From the NCBI RefSeq assembly GCF_016863135.1, contig NZ_BOOH01000004.1, positions 62,001 to 126,000 on the forward strand: a stretch of DNA of 64,000 bases, in the 5' to 3' direction. The first letter of the stretch is position 1. Every line of letters begins with the position of its first letter. This DNA comes from Planobispora longispora. Lineage in GTDB: Bacteria > Actinomycetota > Actinomycetes > Streptosporangiales > Streptosporangiaceae. Shown here in pieces: positions 20,675 through 29,624 of this stretch. The position numbers and the translations under genes are program-made. The notes beneath the pieces were generated by a model. The model had not been told where the DNA came from and did no database searches. It worked only from the letters and a program-made list of their open reading frames with translations.

Positions 20675-21307
20675 ATGACGTACGCCCGCGCCGAACGCGC
20701 CGCGCTCAGCGACCTGTTCGCCAGGCTCGGCCCGGACGCCCCCACCCTGTGCGAGGGCTGGACGACCTTCGATCTCGCCGCCCATCTCGTCCTGCGCGAG
20801 CGTCGCCTCGACGCCGCCCCGGGCATCGCCCTGTCCCCCCTGGCCGGATACACCGCCAAGGTCCAGGAGTCGCTGAAGGCCAAGCACGGCTTCGACGGCC
20901 TGGTGGAGCTGATCCGCTCCGGCCCCGGCGGGTTCTACGGGCTCGTGCCCGGCCTGGACGAGGCCGTCAACGCCCTGGAGTTCTTCATCCACCACGAGGA
21001 CGTACGGCGCGCGCAGCGCGTGTGGGAGCCCCGCGAGCTCCCCGCCGAGCTGGAGGACGCCTTCTGGAAGCGCCTGCGGATGGCCCGGGGGCTGTTCCTG
21101 CGCAAGTCCCCGGTCGCCGTGGTGCTGCACCGGATCGGCGGCGGCGTCGCCATCGGCGGGGCCGAGGACGCTCCCCGGGTCGAGGTGACCGGCCCGGCGA
21201 GCGAGCTGCTGCTGTTCTGCTTCGGCCGCCAGGCGCAGGCCCGGGTGGACCTCAGCGGCGACGAGGCCGCCGTGGCCCGGCTGATGGACGCCTCCCTGGG
21301 AGCCTGA
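20675..21307 (+). CDS. TIGR03085-family protein (DinB/MDMPI-like)
   Basis: A 210-residue protein starting MTYARAERAALSDLFARLGPDAPTL. The helical-bundle pattern CEGWTTFDLAAHLVLRERR contains the His conserved in metal-binding mycothiol-dependent (MDMPI/DinB-like) proteins; a second cluster FFIHHEDVRRAQ and a C-terminal sterol-carrier-like region (ASELLLFCFGR) follow. This matches the actinobacterial family TIGR03085. The enzymatic role is unknown; a mycothiol link is an inference from the fold. ATG 20675 is chosen over ATG 20642 because of the -10 element between them. Confidence 0.85.
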   Translation: MTYARAERAALSDLFARLGPDAPTLCEGWTTFDLAAHLVLRERRLDAAPGIALSPLAGYTAKVQESLKAKHGFDGLVELIRSGPGGFYGLVPGLDEAVNALEFFIHHEDVRRAQRVWEPRELPAELEDAFWKRLRMARGLFLRKSPVAVVLHRIGGGVAIGGAEDAPRVEVTGPASELLLFCFGRQAQARVDLSGDEAAVARLMDASLGA

Positions 21308-21641
21308 CGCGCCCGCGGAGGGCTCCCCCGGCCTCCGGGGCCGCCCGCCTTCAATGCCGGGGATGTCCGGTGATGTCCGCAGAGCCTTCGAGGGCTTCCG
21401 GGGACGGGCGTCCGTTCTTCTCGATCGCCTTTCCGATATATGTTGCGCTCGAAGTTGGACAGGGACGCCCGCGGACCGCACCATGGCAAGCGTGGTCCAT
21501 GCCAATCTCCTGAACCGGCCCCGGTTCCCCCAGGGAGGCCAGGTATGATCACCACGATCCGGGAGCCACTCGGGCCCAGAATGCCAGAGGTCTTAAAAAT
21601 CCGGGTATATACGGCTGGGAATGGAACGGCTGGAGGCCCCC
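21308..21641. other. Intergenic stretch without a convincing gene
   Basis: This 334-bp stretch holds no ORF with actinobacterial codon use or recognisable protein. A GC-only hairpin (CCCCGG at 21326-21331 with its complement at 21335-21340) may end the preceding gene. An AT-rich island CGATATATGTTGCG lies at about 21434-21447. A -10-like TATATA near 21606, after TCTTAAAAA, may drive the small membrane gene that follows. Confidence 0.5.
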
Positions 21642-21803
21642 ATGCAGGTCAAGAAGGTCCTCACCTATCTCGCGGTGGCGTTCGTGGTCTTCTATCTGTT
21701 CACCAAGCCCGCCGAAGCGGCGAGTGCGGTCGACGGAGTGATCGACGGAATCGTTCACGGCGCCGATCAGCTGGCCGTCTTCGTCACAAACGTCCTGAGC
21801 TGA
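21642..21803 (+). CDS. Small conserved-looking membrane protein, 53 residues
   Basis: MQVKKVLTYLAVAFVVFYLFTKP forms one membrane helix after a short basic start. A second amphipathic stretch follows (VDGVIDGIVHGADQLAVFVTNVLS). GGAGG lies 5-6 nt before ATG 21642, which favours this start over an in-frame ATG at 21621. Similar short proteins with VKKVL...AFVVFYL are familiar from Streptomyces-type genomes. Function unknown. The AT-rich DNA just upstream suggests its own promoter. Confidence 0.75.
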   Translation: MQVKKVLTYLAVAFVVFYLFTKPAEAASAVDGVIDGIVHGADQLAVFVTNVLS

Positions 21804-21883
21804 CCCTCCGGCGGGGGTTTGCCCCGCCCCTGACCTGATCTCTCCCGGCGCGCCCGGACCCGCCTCCCCGCCACGCGGGGAGG

Positions 21884-24412
21884 TCAGGTGATCCCCAGGA
21901 TCCTGGCCAGTTCGGCGCGGTCGCCGACGCCCACCTTCTCGTAGACCGAGTAGAGGGTGTTCGCGACCGTCCGCACCGACACGACCAGCCGTTCGGCGAT
22001 CTCCCGGTTGCTCATCCCCTGCGCGGCCAAGGTCGCGATCTCGCGCTGCCTCGGAGTCAGGTGCGGGGCGTCGAGGCCGACGAGGGCCGCCGTACGGGCG
22101 CCCTGGCACCGCCCGGCCAGGACCGCGGCCCGGGTACGCGCGGCCGTCTCGGCCCGGCTCCGGCCGGCCTCGCGGTACAGCGTCGCCGCCTGGGCCGCCG
22201 TCTCGGCCGCGTACAGCGTCATGCCGAGCCCCTCGAAGTCCCGGGAGACCTCGTCGAGGCGGGCCGGGTCGCGGGCGGCGGCGTGCCGGGCGAACAACGA
22301 CGCCAGCGGGCCCTCGACGCCCAGCCCGGCCAGCCGGCCGGCCACCAGGTCCGCGCGGCCGAGCCGTACGGCGTCGTGCAGCAGGAACAGCGCGTGCGGC
22401 GGGGGCGCGCCCTCCGCCGCCGCCAGCGCGGCCTCGACGGCCCCGGCGACGTCGCCCCGCGCGGCCAGCGTCCACACCCGGGCCGACTCCAGGGGCAGGA
22501 CGACGGCCGGTCCCACGGGCAGCGCGGCGTCGCCTGCGGCGGCCAGCGTCTCCTCGGCCTTCTCCGCCTCGCCGAGCAGCGCCTGGGCGTGGGCCAGCTC
22601 CCCGAGCCAGGGACCCGCGAAGACGCTCGGCGACGGGAGGCGGGCGGCGATGTCCCGGCACCGCGCGGCGGCCTCGGCGACCCGCCCGCGCAGCCGGAGC
22701 ACCTGCGCCCTGCGGGCGCCGAACCGGACGATGACGTCGTTCCACTGCCCGAAACCGCCGTGGAGGCGGTGCCCGGCCTCGGCGCAGCGCTCGGCGCCCG
22801 CCAGGTCGCCGAGGGTCAGCGCCGCCAGCACCCCGGTGTCCATCAGCGCGGCCACCATGCCCGGACGCCCCTCCAGGGCGTCCTTCCCGGCGAGCATCTC
22901 CTGCACCCTCGCCCAGGACTCCCGCGCGCGGCCCTCCAGCGCCAGGAGGTTCGCCTCCACCGCGCCGGCCGCGAGCACGCCGCGGGGGACCTCGTACGGT
23001 CCCATCCGGGCGGCCTCCGCCAGGCTGGCCCGGGCCCTGGCGAGATCACCCGTGAACGCCTCCAGGGCCGCCCGCGTCAGGCGCACGCCCTGCCGCACGG
23101 CCCGGTCGGAGATCAGCCGGTAGGTCTCGTCGAACAGCTCCAGCGCCTCGGCCGTCCGGCCGAGGCCCCAGCCCAGGTTGAACGCCCGGCCGAGGCCGCA
23201 ATCGGCCCGGCTCTCGTCGTCCAGGCCCCGCTCCCAGGCCGCCAGGAACTCCTCCTCCGCCTCGTCGTACCGGTCGGAGTAGTGCAGCACCCAGCCCAGG
23301 GTCATGTGCGCCCGCGGCCCTCCGCCCGCCGCCACCGCGGCCCGGCCGAGCCGGGCGGCGAGCGCGAGGTCGCGCACGGCCCTGGCCCGCTCGCACGCCG
23401 CGGTGAGCAGCCGCGGGTCCCCCGCCTGACCGCCGTCCAGCCGCCAGACGGCCACCCGCAGCACGTCCTCGCGCCGCCGCATCCCCGCCGCCGAGACCGC
23501 CTCGGCCAGCTCGCGCAGCGTGGCGCGCTCGCGCAGCAGGCCGCACCCGGAGCGGATCACCTCCCCGTGGAGGGGGTGCGCGAGACGCACCTGGAGCCTG
23601 CGCCCGTCCCGCGTGACGGTGACGAGCCTGCGGTCCTCCAGCCGCTCGACCGCCGGGACGCCGACCATCGCGGCCAGCAGGTCGGCGCCGAGCGGCTCGC
23701 CGTAGGCCAGCAGCTCCAGCACCCGCCGCTCGTCCGCCGCGAGCTCGCCGATCCGGGCCGCGACCGTCTCCCGCAGCGACGGCGTCATCGACGCCGAGCC
23801 GCCCCACCGCCACAGCCCGCCGGACTCCTCGAGCACCCCGGACAGCACCAGCTCCCGCAGGTAGAGGGCGTTGCCCCCGCTGACCCGGCAGAGCCGCTCC
23901 ACGGTCTCCGGCTCGGTCCGCCCGCCGAGCGCCTCCGTCAGGATGCCCGCGACGTCCTCCGGGGACAGCGGGGCGAGGTCCAGACGCGGCAGCAGATCGT
24001 CCTTCCACAGCGCGCGCACCGCGTCGGGCGCGGGCGCGTCGCCGCGGACGGTGACGATCACCCTCGCCCGCTCCTGGGCCGCCAGATGGTGGACGAGCGC
24101 CGCCGAGACCGCGTCGAGCAGGTGGCCGTCGTCGACGACCAGGACCGGAGCGCCCAGCGCGGCGGCGGCCCAGCCCAGCGGGTTGCCCTTGGGCGGCGCG
24201 GGCGGGAGCAGGTGGGCGAAGGCCCCGAACGGGATCTCCGCCGCCGCCGCGGTCGCCCGCACCCACGCGACCCCGCCGAGATCCCGTACGGCCTGGGCCA
24301 CCAGGCGGCTCTTGCCGACCCCGGCCGCCCCCGCCACGACGATGCCGCCGGCGGCCGATCCGATCTGCGCCAGCTGCGTCGTACGGCCGGCGAACGGCCA
24401 CGGCCTTCCCAC
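21884..24412 (-). CDS. LAL-type LuxR-family transcriptional regulator
   Basis: 842 residues in the LAL layout: an N-terminal AAA/STAND ATPase with Walker A GAAGVGKS (residues 28-35) and Walker B PVLVVDDGHLL, a long TPR-like helical middle, and a C-terminal LuxR helix-turn-helix (LTPRQREIATLAAQGMSNREIAERL, about residues 783-840). Proteins of this class switch on pathway genes after binding ATP and an inducer. The target is not evident; it is divergent from an aminoglycoside-phosphotransferase-like gene. GTG 24412 lies 6 nt after TATCCT (24419-24424 on the minus strand), so the mRNA may be leaderless. Confidence 0.92.
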   Translation of the reverse strand: MGRPWPFAGRTTQLAQIGSAAGGIVVAGAAGVGKSRLVAQAVRDLGGVAWVRATAAAAEIPFGAFAHLLPPAPPKGNPLGWAAAALGAPVLVVDDGHLLDAVSAALVHHLAAQERARVIVTVRGDAPAPDAVRALWKDDLLPRLDLAPLSPEDVAGILTEALGGRTEPETVERLCRVSGGNALYLRELVLSGVLEESGGLWRWGGSASMTPSLRETVAARIGELAADERRVLELLAYGEPLGADLLAAMVGVPAVERLEDRRLVTVTRDGRRLQVRLAHPLHGEVIRSGCGLLRERATLRELAEAVSAAGMRRREDVLRVAVWRLDGGQAGDPRLLTAACERARAVRDLALAARLGRAAVAAGGGPRAHMTLGWVLHYSDRYDEAEEEFLAAWERGLDDESRADCGLGRAFNLGWGLGRTAEALELFDETYRLISDRAVRQGVRLTRAALEAFTGDLARARASLAEAARMGPYEVPRGVLAAGAVEANLLALEGRARESWARVQEMLAGKDALEGRPGMVAALMDTGVLAALTLGDLAGAERCAEAGHRLHGGFGQWNDVIVRFGARRAQVLRLRGRVAEAAARCRDIAARLPSPSVFAGPWLGELAHAQALLGEAEKAEETLAAAGDAALPVGPAVVLPLESARVWTLAARGDVAGAVEAALAAAEGAPPPHALFLLHDAVRLGRADLVAGRLAGLGVEGPLASLFARHAAARDPARLDEVSRDFEGLGMTLYAAETAAQAATLYREAGRSRAETAARTRAAVLAGRCQGARTAALVGLDAPHLTPRQREIATLAAQGMSNREIAERLVVSVRTVANTLYSVYEKVGVGDRAELARILGIT

Positions 24413-24427
24413 GGTGCGAGGATATTT

Positions 24428-24442
24428 GAGTAGGCCGTACTC
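24428..24442. promoter_or_regulatory. Inverted repeat between divergent LAL and APH-like genes
   Basis: GAGTA (24428-24432), 5-nt spacer GGCCG, TACTC (24438-24442). It sits just upstream of the putative -10 of the LAL gene in a 65-bp divergent region, so it could serve as a shared operator. Confidence 0.45.
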
Positions 24443-24477
24443 ATGCGAGACATTCGCCCCGCGGGCACGGTGGCCCT

Positions 24478-25572
24478 ATGACCTCTACGACCATGACCAT
24501 GACGAGCACCGCCGACCTGACGAAACTCGTCCGGGAGAGCCTGGACGACCCGCTGGCCGAGATCGCGCAGCGGCACGTCGAGCCCGTCGTCTACGCGTCG
24601 GGCTCGCTGTCCACCGCCGGGCTCCACCGGGTCCGGGGCACGACCACCGACGGCAGGCCGTGGTCCTTCTTCGTCAAGTCGATCCACTCGGCCAGGCACT
24701 GGCCGTTGCCCCCGGCGGTGCCGGAGACCCAGTGGGAGGAGCTCGTCGAGGGTTTCCCCTGGCGGACGGACGCGGACGTGTACCTGGCCCCTCCCCCGCT
24801 GCCCGCCGGGCTCCGGCTCCCCCGCCTGCACCGGATCGACGACCTGGGCGACGACCGGCTGGTGCTGTGGCTGGAGGACGTCCAGACCGTCTCCGCCGGC
24901 TGGGACCTCGACCGGTACCGGCGCGCGGCCCGGCTGCTCGGCGCCCTGGCGGCCATGCGGCCCGTGGCGGCGACCCCGGACACCCCGCCGGACAGCGGGA
25001 TGCGTCTCTACTGCGCGGGCGCGGTCCAGTACTTCCTGTCGATCCTGCGCGACTCGGCGACGTGGCGGCACCCGCTCGTCGCCGCCTACGCCGACGACCT
25101 GCTCCGGGCCGACCTGCTGGCCCTCGCCGACCGGATCGGCCCCCTTCTCGCCGCGGTCGAGCGGTTGCCGCACGCGCTGGCCCACGGGGACGCCAGCCCG
25201 CAGAACCTGCTGGTCCCGGCGGACGGGTCGGCCGAGTTCGTGGCGGTCGACTGGAGCTGGGGCTCACCGACGGCCGTCGGCTTCGACCTCGGCCAGCTCC
25301 TGGTGGGCCTGGCCCACGCGGGCGTCACCGACCCCTCGGAGCTGCCCGAGATCCACACCGCCATCGAATCCGCCTACGCCGCCGAGGTGGACGCGGACCC
25401 CGAGACGGTCTCCTTCGGCTACGCGGCCACGCTCGTCCTGCGCAGCGCGTGGACCGCGCTGCCCATCGACCACCTGGACGCCGAGCCCACCCCCGAACTG
25501 CACGAGATCTTCCGCAAGCGCGCGGGCCTGGCCCGCTTCATCGTCGACATCGGCCGCTCCCTGGACGTCTGA
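24478..25572 (+). CDS. APH-like phosphotransferase
   Basis: A 364-residue kinase-like protein of the APH/choline-kinase fold. The catalytic loop is LAHGDASPQNLL (HGDxxxxN) and the metal motif VAVDWSWGSP; WSFFVKSIH carries the ATP-binding Lys. It could phosphorylate an antibiotic, an amino alcohol or a sugar; the sequence does not decide, and resistance should not be assumed. It is transcribed away from the LAL regulator, which may control it. ATG 24478 is followed by two further in-frame ATGs. Confidence 0.82.
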   Translation: MTSTTMTMTSTADLTKLVRESLDDPLAEIAQRHVEPVVYASGSLSTAGLHRVRGTTTDGRPWSFFVKSIHSARHWPLPPAVPETQWEELVEGFPWRTDADVYLAPPPLPAGLRLPRLHRIDDLGDDRLVLWLEDVQTVSAGWDLDRYRRAARLLGALAAMRPVAATPDTPPDSGMRLYCAGAVQYFLSILRDSATWRHPLVAAYADDLLRADLLALADRIGPLLAAVERLPHALAHGDASPQNLLVPADGSAEFVAVDWSWGSPTAVGFDLGQLLVGLAHAGVTDPSELPEIHTAIESAYAAEVDADPETVSFGYAATLVLRSAWTALPIDHLDAEPTPELHEIFRKRAGLARFIVDIGRSLDV

Positions 25573-25630
25573 TCTCCGCCGCGATGACGGCGGCGGTCGG
25601 CCCGGCCGCGTCGCCGATCCGGGCGAGGGC

Positions 25631-25675
25631 TTGACGGCGCTGAGGATAACCGTTAGACGTAATGGCTAACGGTTA
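25631..25675 (+). promoter_or_regulatory. PadR-type operator and promoter
   Basis: A perfect 10-bp inverted repeat, TAACCGTTAG (25647-25656) and CTAACGGTTA (25666-25675), with a 9-nt spacer. TTGACG at 25631-25636 and TAGACG at 25654-25659 (17-nt spacing) form a possible promoter whose -10 lies inside the repeat. It stands 12 nt before the PadR gene, so autoregulation is likely. Confidence 0.7.
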
Positions 25676-25687
25676 GAGGAGGGCCCG

Positions 25688-26215
25688 ATGCAGCAGGAAG
25701 TGGTGCTGGCGATGCTCGCCAAGGAGCCCACGCACGGCTACCAGCTGCGCGCGCGGCTGCGCGACGCGCTCGGCCCCCTCGGCGACGCGATGAACGCCGG
25801 GCACGTCTACGTCACGCTGACCCGGCTGGAGAAGGCCGGCCTGATAGCGGTCGAGAGATCCGCCGACGGCGCCGACCGGTCGGATCGCAAGGTGTACGCG
25901 CTCACCCCCGACGGCCAGCAGCGGGTCGCCGAGTGGATCGCCGAGGTGAGCTGGCCGAAACCCGACCTCGCGGAGTTCCACCTCAAGCTGATCGCGGCCG
26001 CGTCGGCCGGGCTGGCCGACCCCCTGACCATCGTCGACACCCAGCGCCGCGAGCTGCTGCGCCGGCTGCGCGACGCCCAGCGCGCCGCCATGGCCGAGCC
26101 GGACCGCTCGGACGCGGCGCTGCTGCTGGAGGGCATCGTGCTCCGGCTCCAGGCGGACCTGCGCTGGCTCGAGGCATGTGAGAAGAACTGGACCCATCGG
26201 AGGAGCGGATCGTGA
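25688..26215 (+). CDS. PadR-family transcriptional regulator
   Basis: 175 residues: the PadR winged helix at the N-terminus (VVLAMLAKEPTHGYQLRARL ... HVYVTLTRLEKAGLI, wing DRKVYALTPDGQQRV) and a C-terminal helical dimerisation region. It probably represses its own operon from the inverted repeat directly upstream. It overlaps the next gene, an ABC ATPase, by GTGA, the typical arrangement where PadR controls a multidrug or antimicrobial-peptide ABC system. ATG 25688 follows GAGGAGGG. Confidence 0.92.
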   Translation: MQQEVVLAMLAKEPTHGYQLRARLRDALGPLGDAMNAGHVYVTLTRLEKAGLIAVERSADGADRSDRKVYALTPDGQQRVAEWIAEVSWPKPDLAEFHLKLIAAASAGLADPLTIVDTQRRELLRRLRDAQRAAMAEPDRSDAALLLEGIVLRLQADLRWLEACEKNWTHRRSGS

Positions 26216-26958
26216 ACGACGCCGCCGACACGCCCGTGCTCCGCGCCCGCGGACTGCGGAAGGAGCACGGCGAGGGAGAGGGGCTGGTGCGCGCCGTCGA
26301 CGAGGTCGATCTCGACATCGGCCCGGGAGAGACGGTGGCGGTGATGGGGCCCAGCGGCTGCGGGAAGTCCACGCTGCTGCACCTGCTCGGCGGGCTGGAC
26401 CGGCCCTCGGGCGGAGAGGTGTGGCTGAACGGCCGCCGCATCGACGACATCGGCGAGAAGGCCCTGGCCCGGCTGCGGCGCACCGACATCGGCTTCGTCT
26501 TCCAGGCCTTCCACCTGATGGAGGAGCTCACCGCCGTCGAGAACGTCGAGCTTCCCGCGCTGCTGGCCGGACGCTCGCCGCGGGCCGCCAGACGGCGGGC
26601 GGAGGAGCTGCTGGAGCGGGTCGGGCTCGCCGGCCGGACGCGTTTCCTGCCCTCGGCGCTGTCCGGCGGTCAGCGGCAGCGGGTCGCGGTCGCCCGGGCG
26701 CTGAGCAACGAACCGTCGATCGTGCTCGCCGACGAGCCGACCGGAAATCTGGACAGCGCCGCCACCCTGGACGTCCTCCAGCTCTTCGAGGGCCTGCACG
26801 AGTCCGGGCAGACGCTGGTCATCGTCACCCACGACGCGCGGATCGCGGCCACCGCGGACCGGATGATCTCGATGCGCGACGGCGCGTTCGTGGACGAGAC
26901 CCGGCTGACCGGGGGGACCACCGGGCGGCTCGGCGCCCTCATCGGGCTGGAGGACTGA
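26212..26958 (+). CDS. MacB/LolD-type ABC transporter ATP-binding protein
   Basis: A 248-residue ATPase. Walker A is GPSGCGKST, the signature LSGGQRQR, Walker B IVLADEPTGNLD and the H-loop IVTHDARIA. DEPTGNLDS is the mark of the MacB/LolD/FtsE group that works with FtsX-like permeases, and such a permease follows 5 nt downstream. GTG 26212 overlaps the PadR stop. The role is probably in mechanotransmission-type export or peptide resistance. Confidence 0.94.
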   Translation: MNDAADTPVLRARGLRKEHGEGEGLVRAVDEVDLDIGPGETVAVMGPSGCGKSTLLHLLGGLDRPSGGEVWLNGRRIDDIGEKALARLRRTDIGFVFQAFHLMEELTAVENVELPALLAGRSPRAARRRAEELLERVGLAGRTRFLPSALSGGQRQRVAVARALSNEPSIVLADEPTGNLDSAATLDVLQLFEGLHESGQTLVIVTHDARIAATADRMISMRDGAFVDETRLTGGTTGRLGALIGLED

Positions 26959-26963
26959 GGACG

Positions 26964-28838
26964 ATGGGCCGCATCCTGCTCGTGGGCCGCCTCGCCGTAC
27001 GCGACCTCCGGCGCCGCCGCGCCGAGGCCGCGCTCCTGCTGCTGGCCATCATGGCGGCCACCACGACGTTGACGCTCGGGCTCGTCCTGCGCGACGCGGC
27101 GGGTGATCCGTACCAGAGCACCCGGGCGGCGACCGGCGGGCCCGACGTGGTCGCCAGCACCGCCCGGGCCGCCGGGCTTCCCGGGGTTACCGCCCCCGCG
27201 AAGCCCGCCGGGCTCGCAGGGGTCGCGGAGCTTGAAGAACTGGCCGGCGCCCCCGGCGTCGTCGACCACAGCGGGCCGTACCCGGTCACCGCGGCGGAAC
27301 TCCAGGCGTCCGGCCGGACATCGGATGTGCAGGCCGTGGGGCGCGACGCCGCGCCCGCCTCCGTCGACCAGCCCGAGCTGCTCCAGGGCGGCTGGGTGGT
27401 CGACGGCGGCGTGGTGCTCGAGGCCGCCTTCGCCCGCGCGCTCGACGTGCGCGTCGGCGACCCGGTCACCCTGGACGGCCGGTCCTTCGAGGTGGTCGGC
27501 GTCGCGGTCACCGCCGCCATGCCGCCCTACCCGAAGGCGTCCTGCGTCTTCCCCTGCATGAACGGCGCCGTTCCCGACGGCGAACCGCCCGCGGGACTGT
27601 TGCGCAACCCCGGACTGGTCTGGCTCACCCAGGCGGATGTACGGAACCTCGCCCCGGATCCGGACTCCCTGGCCTACGTGATGAACCTGAAGCTGGCCGA
27701 CCCGGCCGGGGCCCGGGCGTTCGTCGACGCGAACGGCGAAGACGGCGGGGCTCCGCCCATGCGGACCTGGAACGACATCCTCGAAGACGCCACCGAACTG
27801 GCCGGGGACTCCCAGATCCTGCTGCTGATCGGAGCCTGGCTGCTCGGCCTGCTCGCCGTGGCCAGTCTCTCGGTGCTGGTCGGCGGCCGGATGGCCGATC
27901 AGACCAGACGCGTCGGACTCCTCAAGGCGGTCGGCGGAACACCGAGCCTGGTCGCCGCCGTGCTGCTCGCGGAGTACGTCCTCGTGGCCGTCGTCGCGGC
28001 CGCGGCCGGGCTGGCGGCCGGGTCGCTGACCGCTCCGTTGCTCACCGAGTCCGGCGCCGGCCTCGTCGGCAGCGCGGGCACGCCGTCGATCACCGCGTCC
28101 ACGGCCGGTTCGGTGACCGCCGTGGCGCTCGCCGTCGCGGCCCTCGCGACCATCGTCCCGGCCGTGCGCGCCGCCCGCTCCAGCACCGTCGACGCGCTGG
28201 GCGACTCGGCACGCCCGCCCCGCCGCGTCGGCTGGCTGATCGCGATCTCGGCGCGGCTGCCCGTCCCGCTGCTCCTCGCCCTGCGGGTCGCCGCCCGCCG
28301 CCCGCGACGGGCCGTGCTGGCTGTGGCCAGCATCGCGGTCACGGTCAGCGGGGTCCACGTCCTGCTGGTGCTCAACGCCTTCCTCGCCGACCAGCCGCTC
28401 GCCGGCGGATACGACGACGCTCAGGTGGAGGTCCTGCGCCGCGCGCTCCTCGTCGTGACGATCATGCTGCTCTCCCTCGCGGCGGTCAACGCCGTCGTCA
28501 TCACCTGGGCGGCGGTGCTCGACAACCGGCACTCGTCGGCGCTGGCGCGCGCCCTGGGCGCGACCCCCCGCGAGGTGAGCACGGCGCTGGCGGCCGCCCA
28601 GGTGCTCCCCGCGCTCGCCGGCGCCGTCCTGGGCGTCTTCCCGGGAGGCTACGCGCTGTTCGCCGCCATCAACGCCGCCACCGGCGGCGACGGCGACAGG
28701 GCCACGCTCCCCGCGCCCTGGCAACTGCTCGCCCTGGTGCTGGCGACCGTGCTCGTGGTGGCGGCGCTCACCGCCGTCCCCGCCCGCCTCGGCGCCCGCC
28801 GTCCCGTGACCGAGACCCTCCAGGCCGGGCTCGCATGA
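26964..28838 (+). CDS. FtsX-like ABC permease
   Basis: A 624-residue permease with a first membrane segment at about residues 20-45, a large extracellular domain (about 48-285) with a possible disulfide pair in ASCVFPCMNG, then three segments (about 290-400), a cytoplasmic linker and a second group of segments to the C-terminus. The FtsX core LLKAVGGTPSLVAAVLLAEYVLVAV is seen, and a second related one (ARALGATPREVSTALAAAQVL) near the end. GAGGACTGAGGACG precedes ATG 26964. It pairs with the upstream ATPase. Confidence 0.92.
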   Translation: MGRILLVGRLAVRDLRRRRAEAALLLLAIMAATTTLTLGLVLRDAAGDPYQSTRAATGGPDVVASTARAAGLPGVTAPAKPAGLAGVAELEELAGAPGVVDHSGPYPVTAAELQASGRTSDVQAVGRDAAPASVDQPELLQGGWVVDGGVVLEAAFARALDVRVGDPVTLDGRSFEVVGVAVTAAMPPYPKASCVFPCMNGAVPDGEPPAGLLRNPGLVWLTQADVRNLAPDPDSLAYVMNLKLADPAGARAFVDANGEDGGAPPMRTWNDILEDATELAGDSQILLLIGAWLLGLLAVASLSVLVGGRMADQTRRVGLLKAVGGTPSLVAAVLLAEYVLVAVVAAAAGLAAGSLTAPLLTESGAGLVGSAGTPSITASTAGSVTAVALAVAALATIVPAVRAARSSTVDALGDSARPPRRVGWLIAISARLPVPLLLALRVAARRPRRAVLAVASIAVTVSGVHVLLVLNAFLADQPLAGGYDDAQVEVLRRALLVVTIMLLSLAAVNAVVITWAAVLDNRHSSALARALGATPREVSTALAAAQVLPALAGAVLGVFPGGYALFAAINAATGGDGDRATLPAPWQLLALVLATVLVVAALTAVPARLGARRPVTETLQAGLA

Positions 28839-28871
28839 CCCGGACGGGGGTCCGCCGGAGCCGGGCCTTCG

Positions 28872-29564
28872 TCACGCTGGACGCGCCTCATCCGCGCTCG
28901 ACGCGCCGGGAGTGGGCGGTGAGGCCGGATCCGGCCCGGCGAACAGGGCGTCGGTGAGCATCCGGTGGATCCAGGTTTCCCAGTCGGCCGGGGACCAGCC
29001 GCACTGAATCGTGAGCAGGTGGTACATCTCAGGGCTGAACAGCGTGTAGATGATGTCGGCGGCGCGATCGGCGCTCACCCCTGCCGCCAGCGCGCCGAGG
29101 TCGGCCAGGTGCTGGGCGAAGGCCCGGTGATCGGTGCGGCGCTGGCGCTGGTTGATCTCCCATTCGCGGGCCATGTCGGGATCGGCTCCGACGGCGTCGC
29201 GTAAGATCCACAGCAGCGGCGCCACCCTTGCGAAGATGCTCCGGCTGCCGGTGACCCAGACCTCCACCGCGTGGGCGGGGTCCGTCGTGGTCAGCGCCTC
29301 CTGCGCCCACGACCTGTCGATCATCGCGACCTGCTCGTCGTCGCCGACCACCTTCACGCCGATGCCTTCGATGAGGATGGTCCGCTTGTTGCCGAAGTGG
29401 AAGTAGACCGTCTGCACCGCCACACCGGCGCAAGCGGCGATCTGCTCCAGAGTGGTCGCCGCGTAACCCTGGCCGACAAACAGTTCCAGCGCGGATTCGA
29501 CGATCCGGTGCCGGGTGGCCCGGCGTTGCCGGGCTCTTTTGCCTTCGGGCTTGACATCCCTCAT
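28872..29564 (-). CDS. TetR-family transcriptional regulator
   Basis: 230 residues. The N-terminal helix-turn-helix lies at about residues 17-62 (TRHRIVESALELFVGQGYAATTLEQIAACAGVAV, then QTVYFHFGNK). The ligand-binding domain has no recognisable ligand signature. It is divergent from a glyoxalase-like/cupin operon, and two related palindromes lie in the 60-bp gap (29567-29609), strongly suggesting that it represses itself and that operon. The start ATG 29564 is within 3 nt of the first site. Confidence 0.93.
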   Translation of the reverse strand: MRDVKPEGKRARQRRATRHRIVESALELFVGQGYAATTLEQIAACAGVAVQTVYFHFGNKRTILIEGIGVKVVGDDEQVAMIDRSWAQEALTTTDPAHAVEVWVTGSRSIFARVAPLLWILRDAVGADPDMAREWEINQRQRRTDHRAFAQHLADLGALAAGVSADRAADIIYTLFSPEMYHLLTIQCGWSPADWETWIHRMLTDALFAGPDPASPPTPGASSADEARPA

Positions 29565-29566
29565 TC

Positions 29567-29609
29567 GCTAGAGCTTACTCTAAAGAAATTCGCTAGAGCG
29601 AACTCTAGC
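29567..29609. promoter_or_regulatory. Twin TetR operators
   Basis: Site B: GCTAGAG (29592-29598), CGAA, CTCTAGC (29603-29609), a perfect 7-bp inverted repeat. Site A: GCTAGAG (29567-29573), CTTA, CTCTAAA (29578-29584), the same layout with two changes. Their centres are 25 bp apart, between the divergent TetR and VOC genes. Confidence 0.8.
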
Positions 29610-29624
29610 AAATTGGAGGTCGAC

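Noticed and set aside
21354-21548. 64-residue frame between TIGR03085 and the small membrane gene
   Set aside because: No ribosome site, odd composition (adjacent Cys, Arg/Thr-rich) and no family; treated as intergenic.
24478-25572. Calling the APH-like gene an antibiotic resistance gene
   Set aside because: The fold is shared by kinases of many small molecules, and no subgroup motif decides the substrate.
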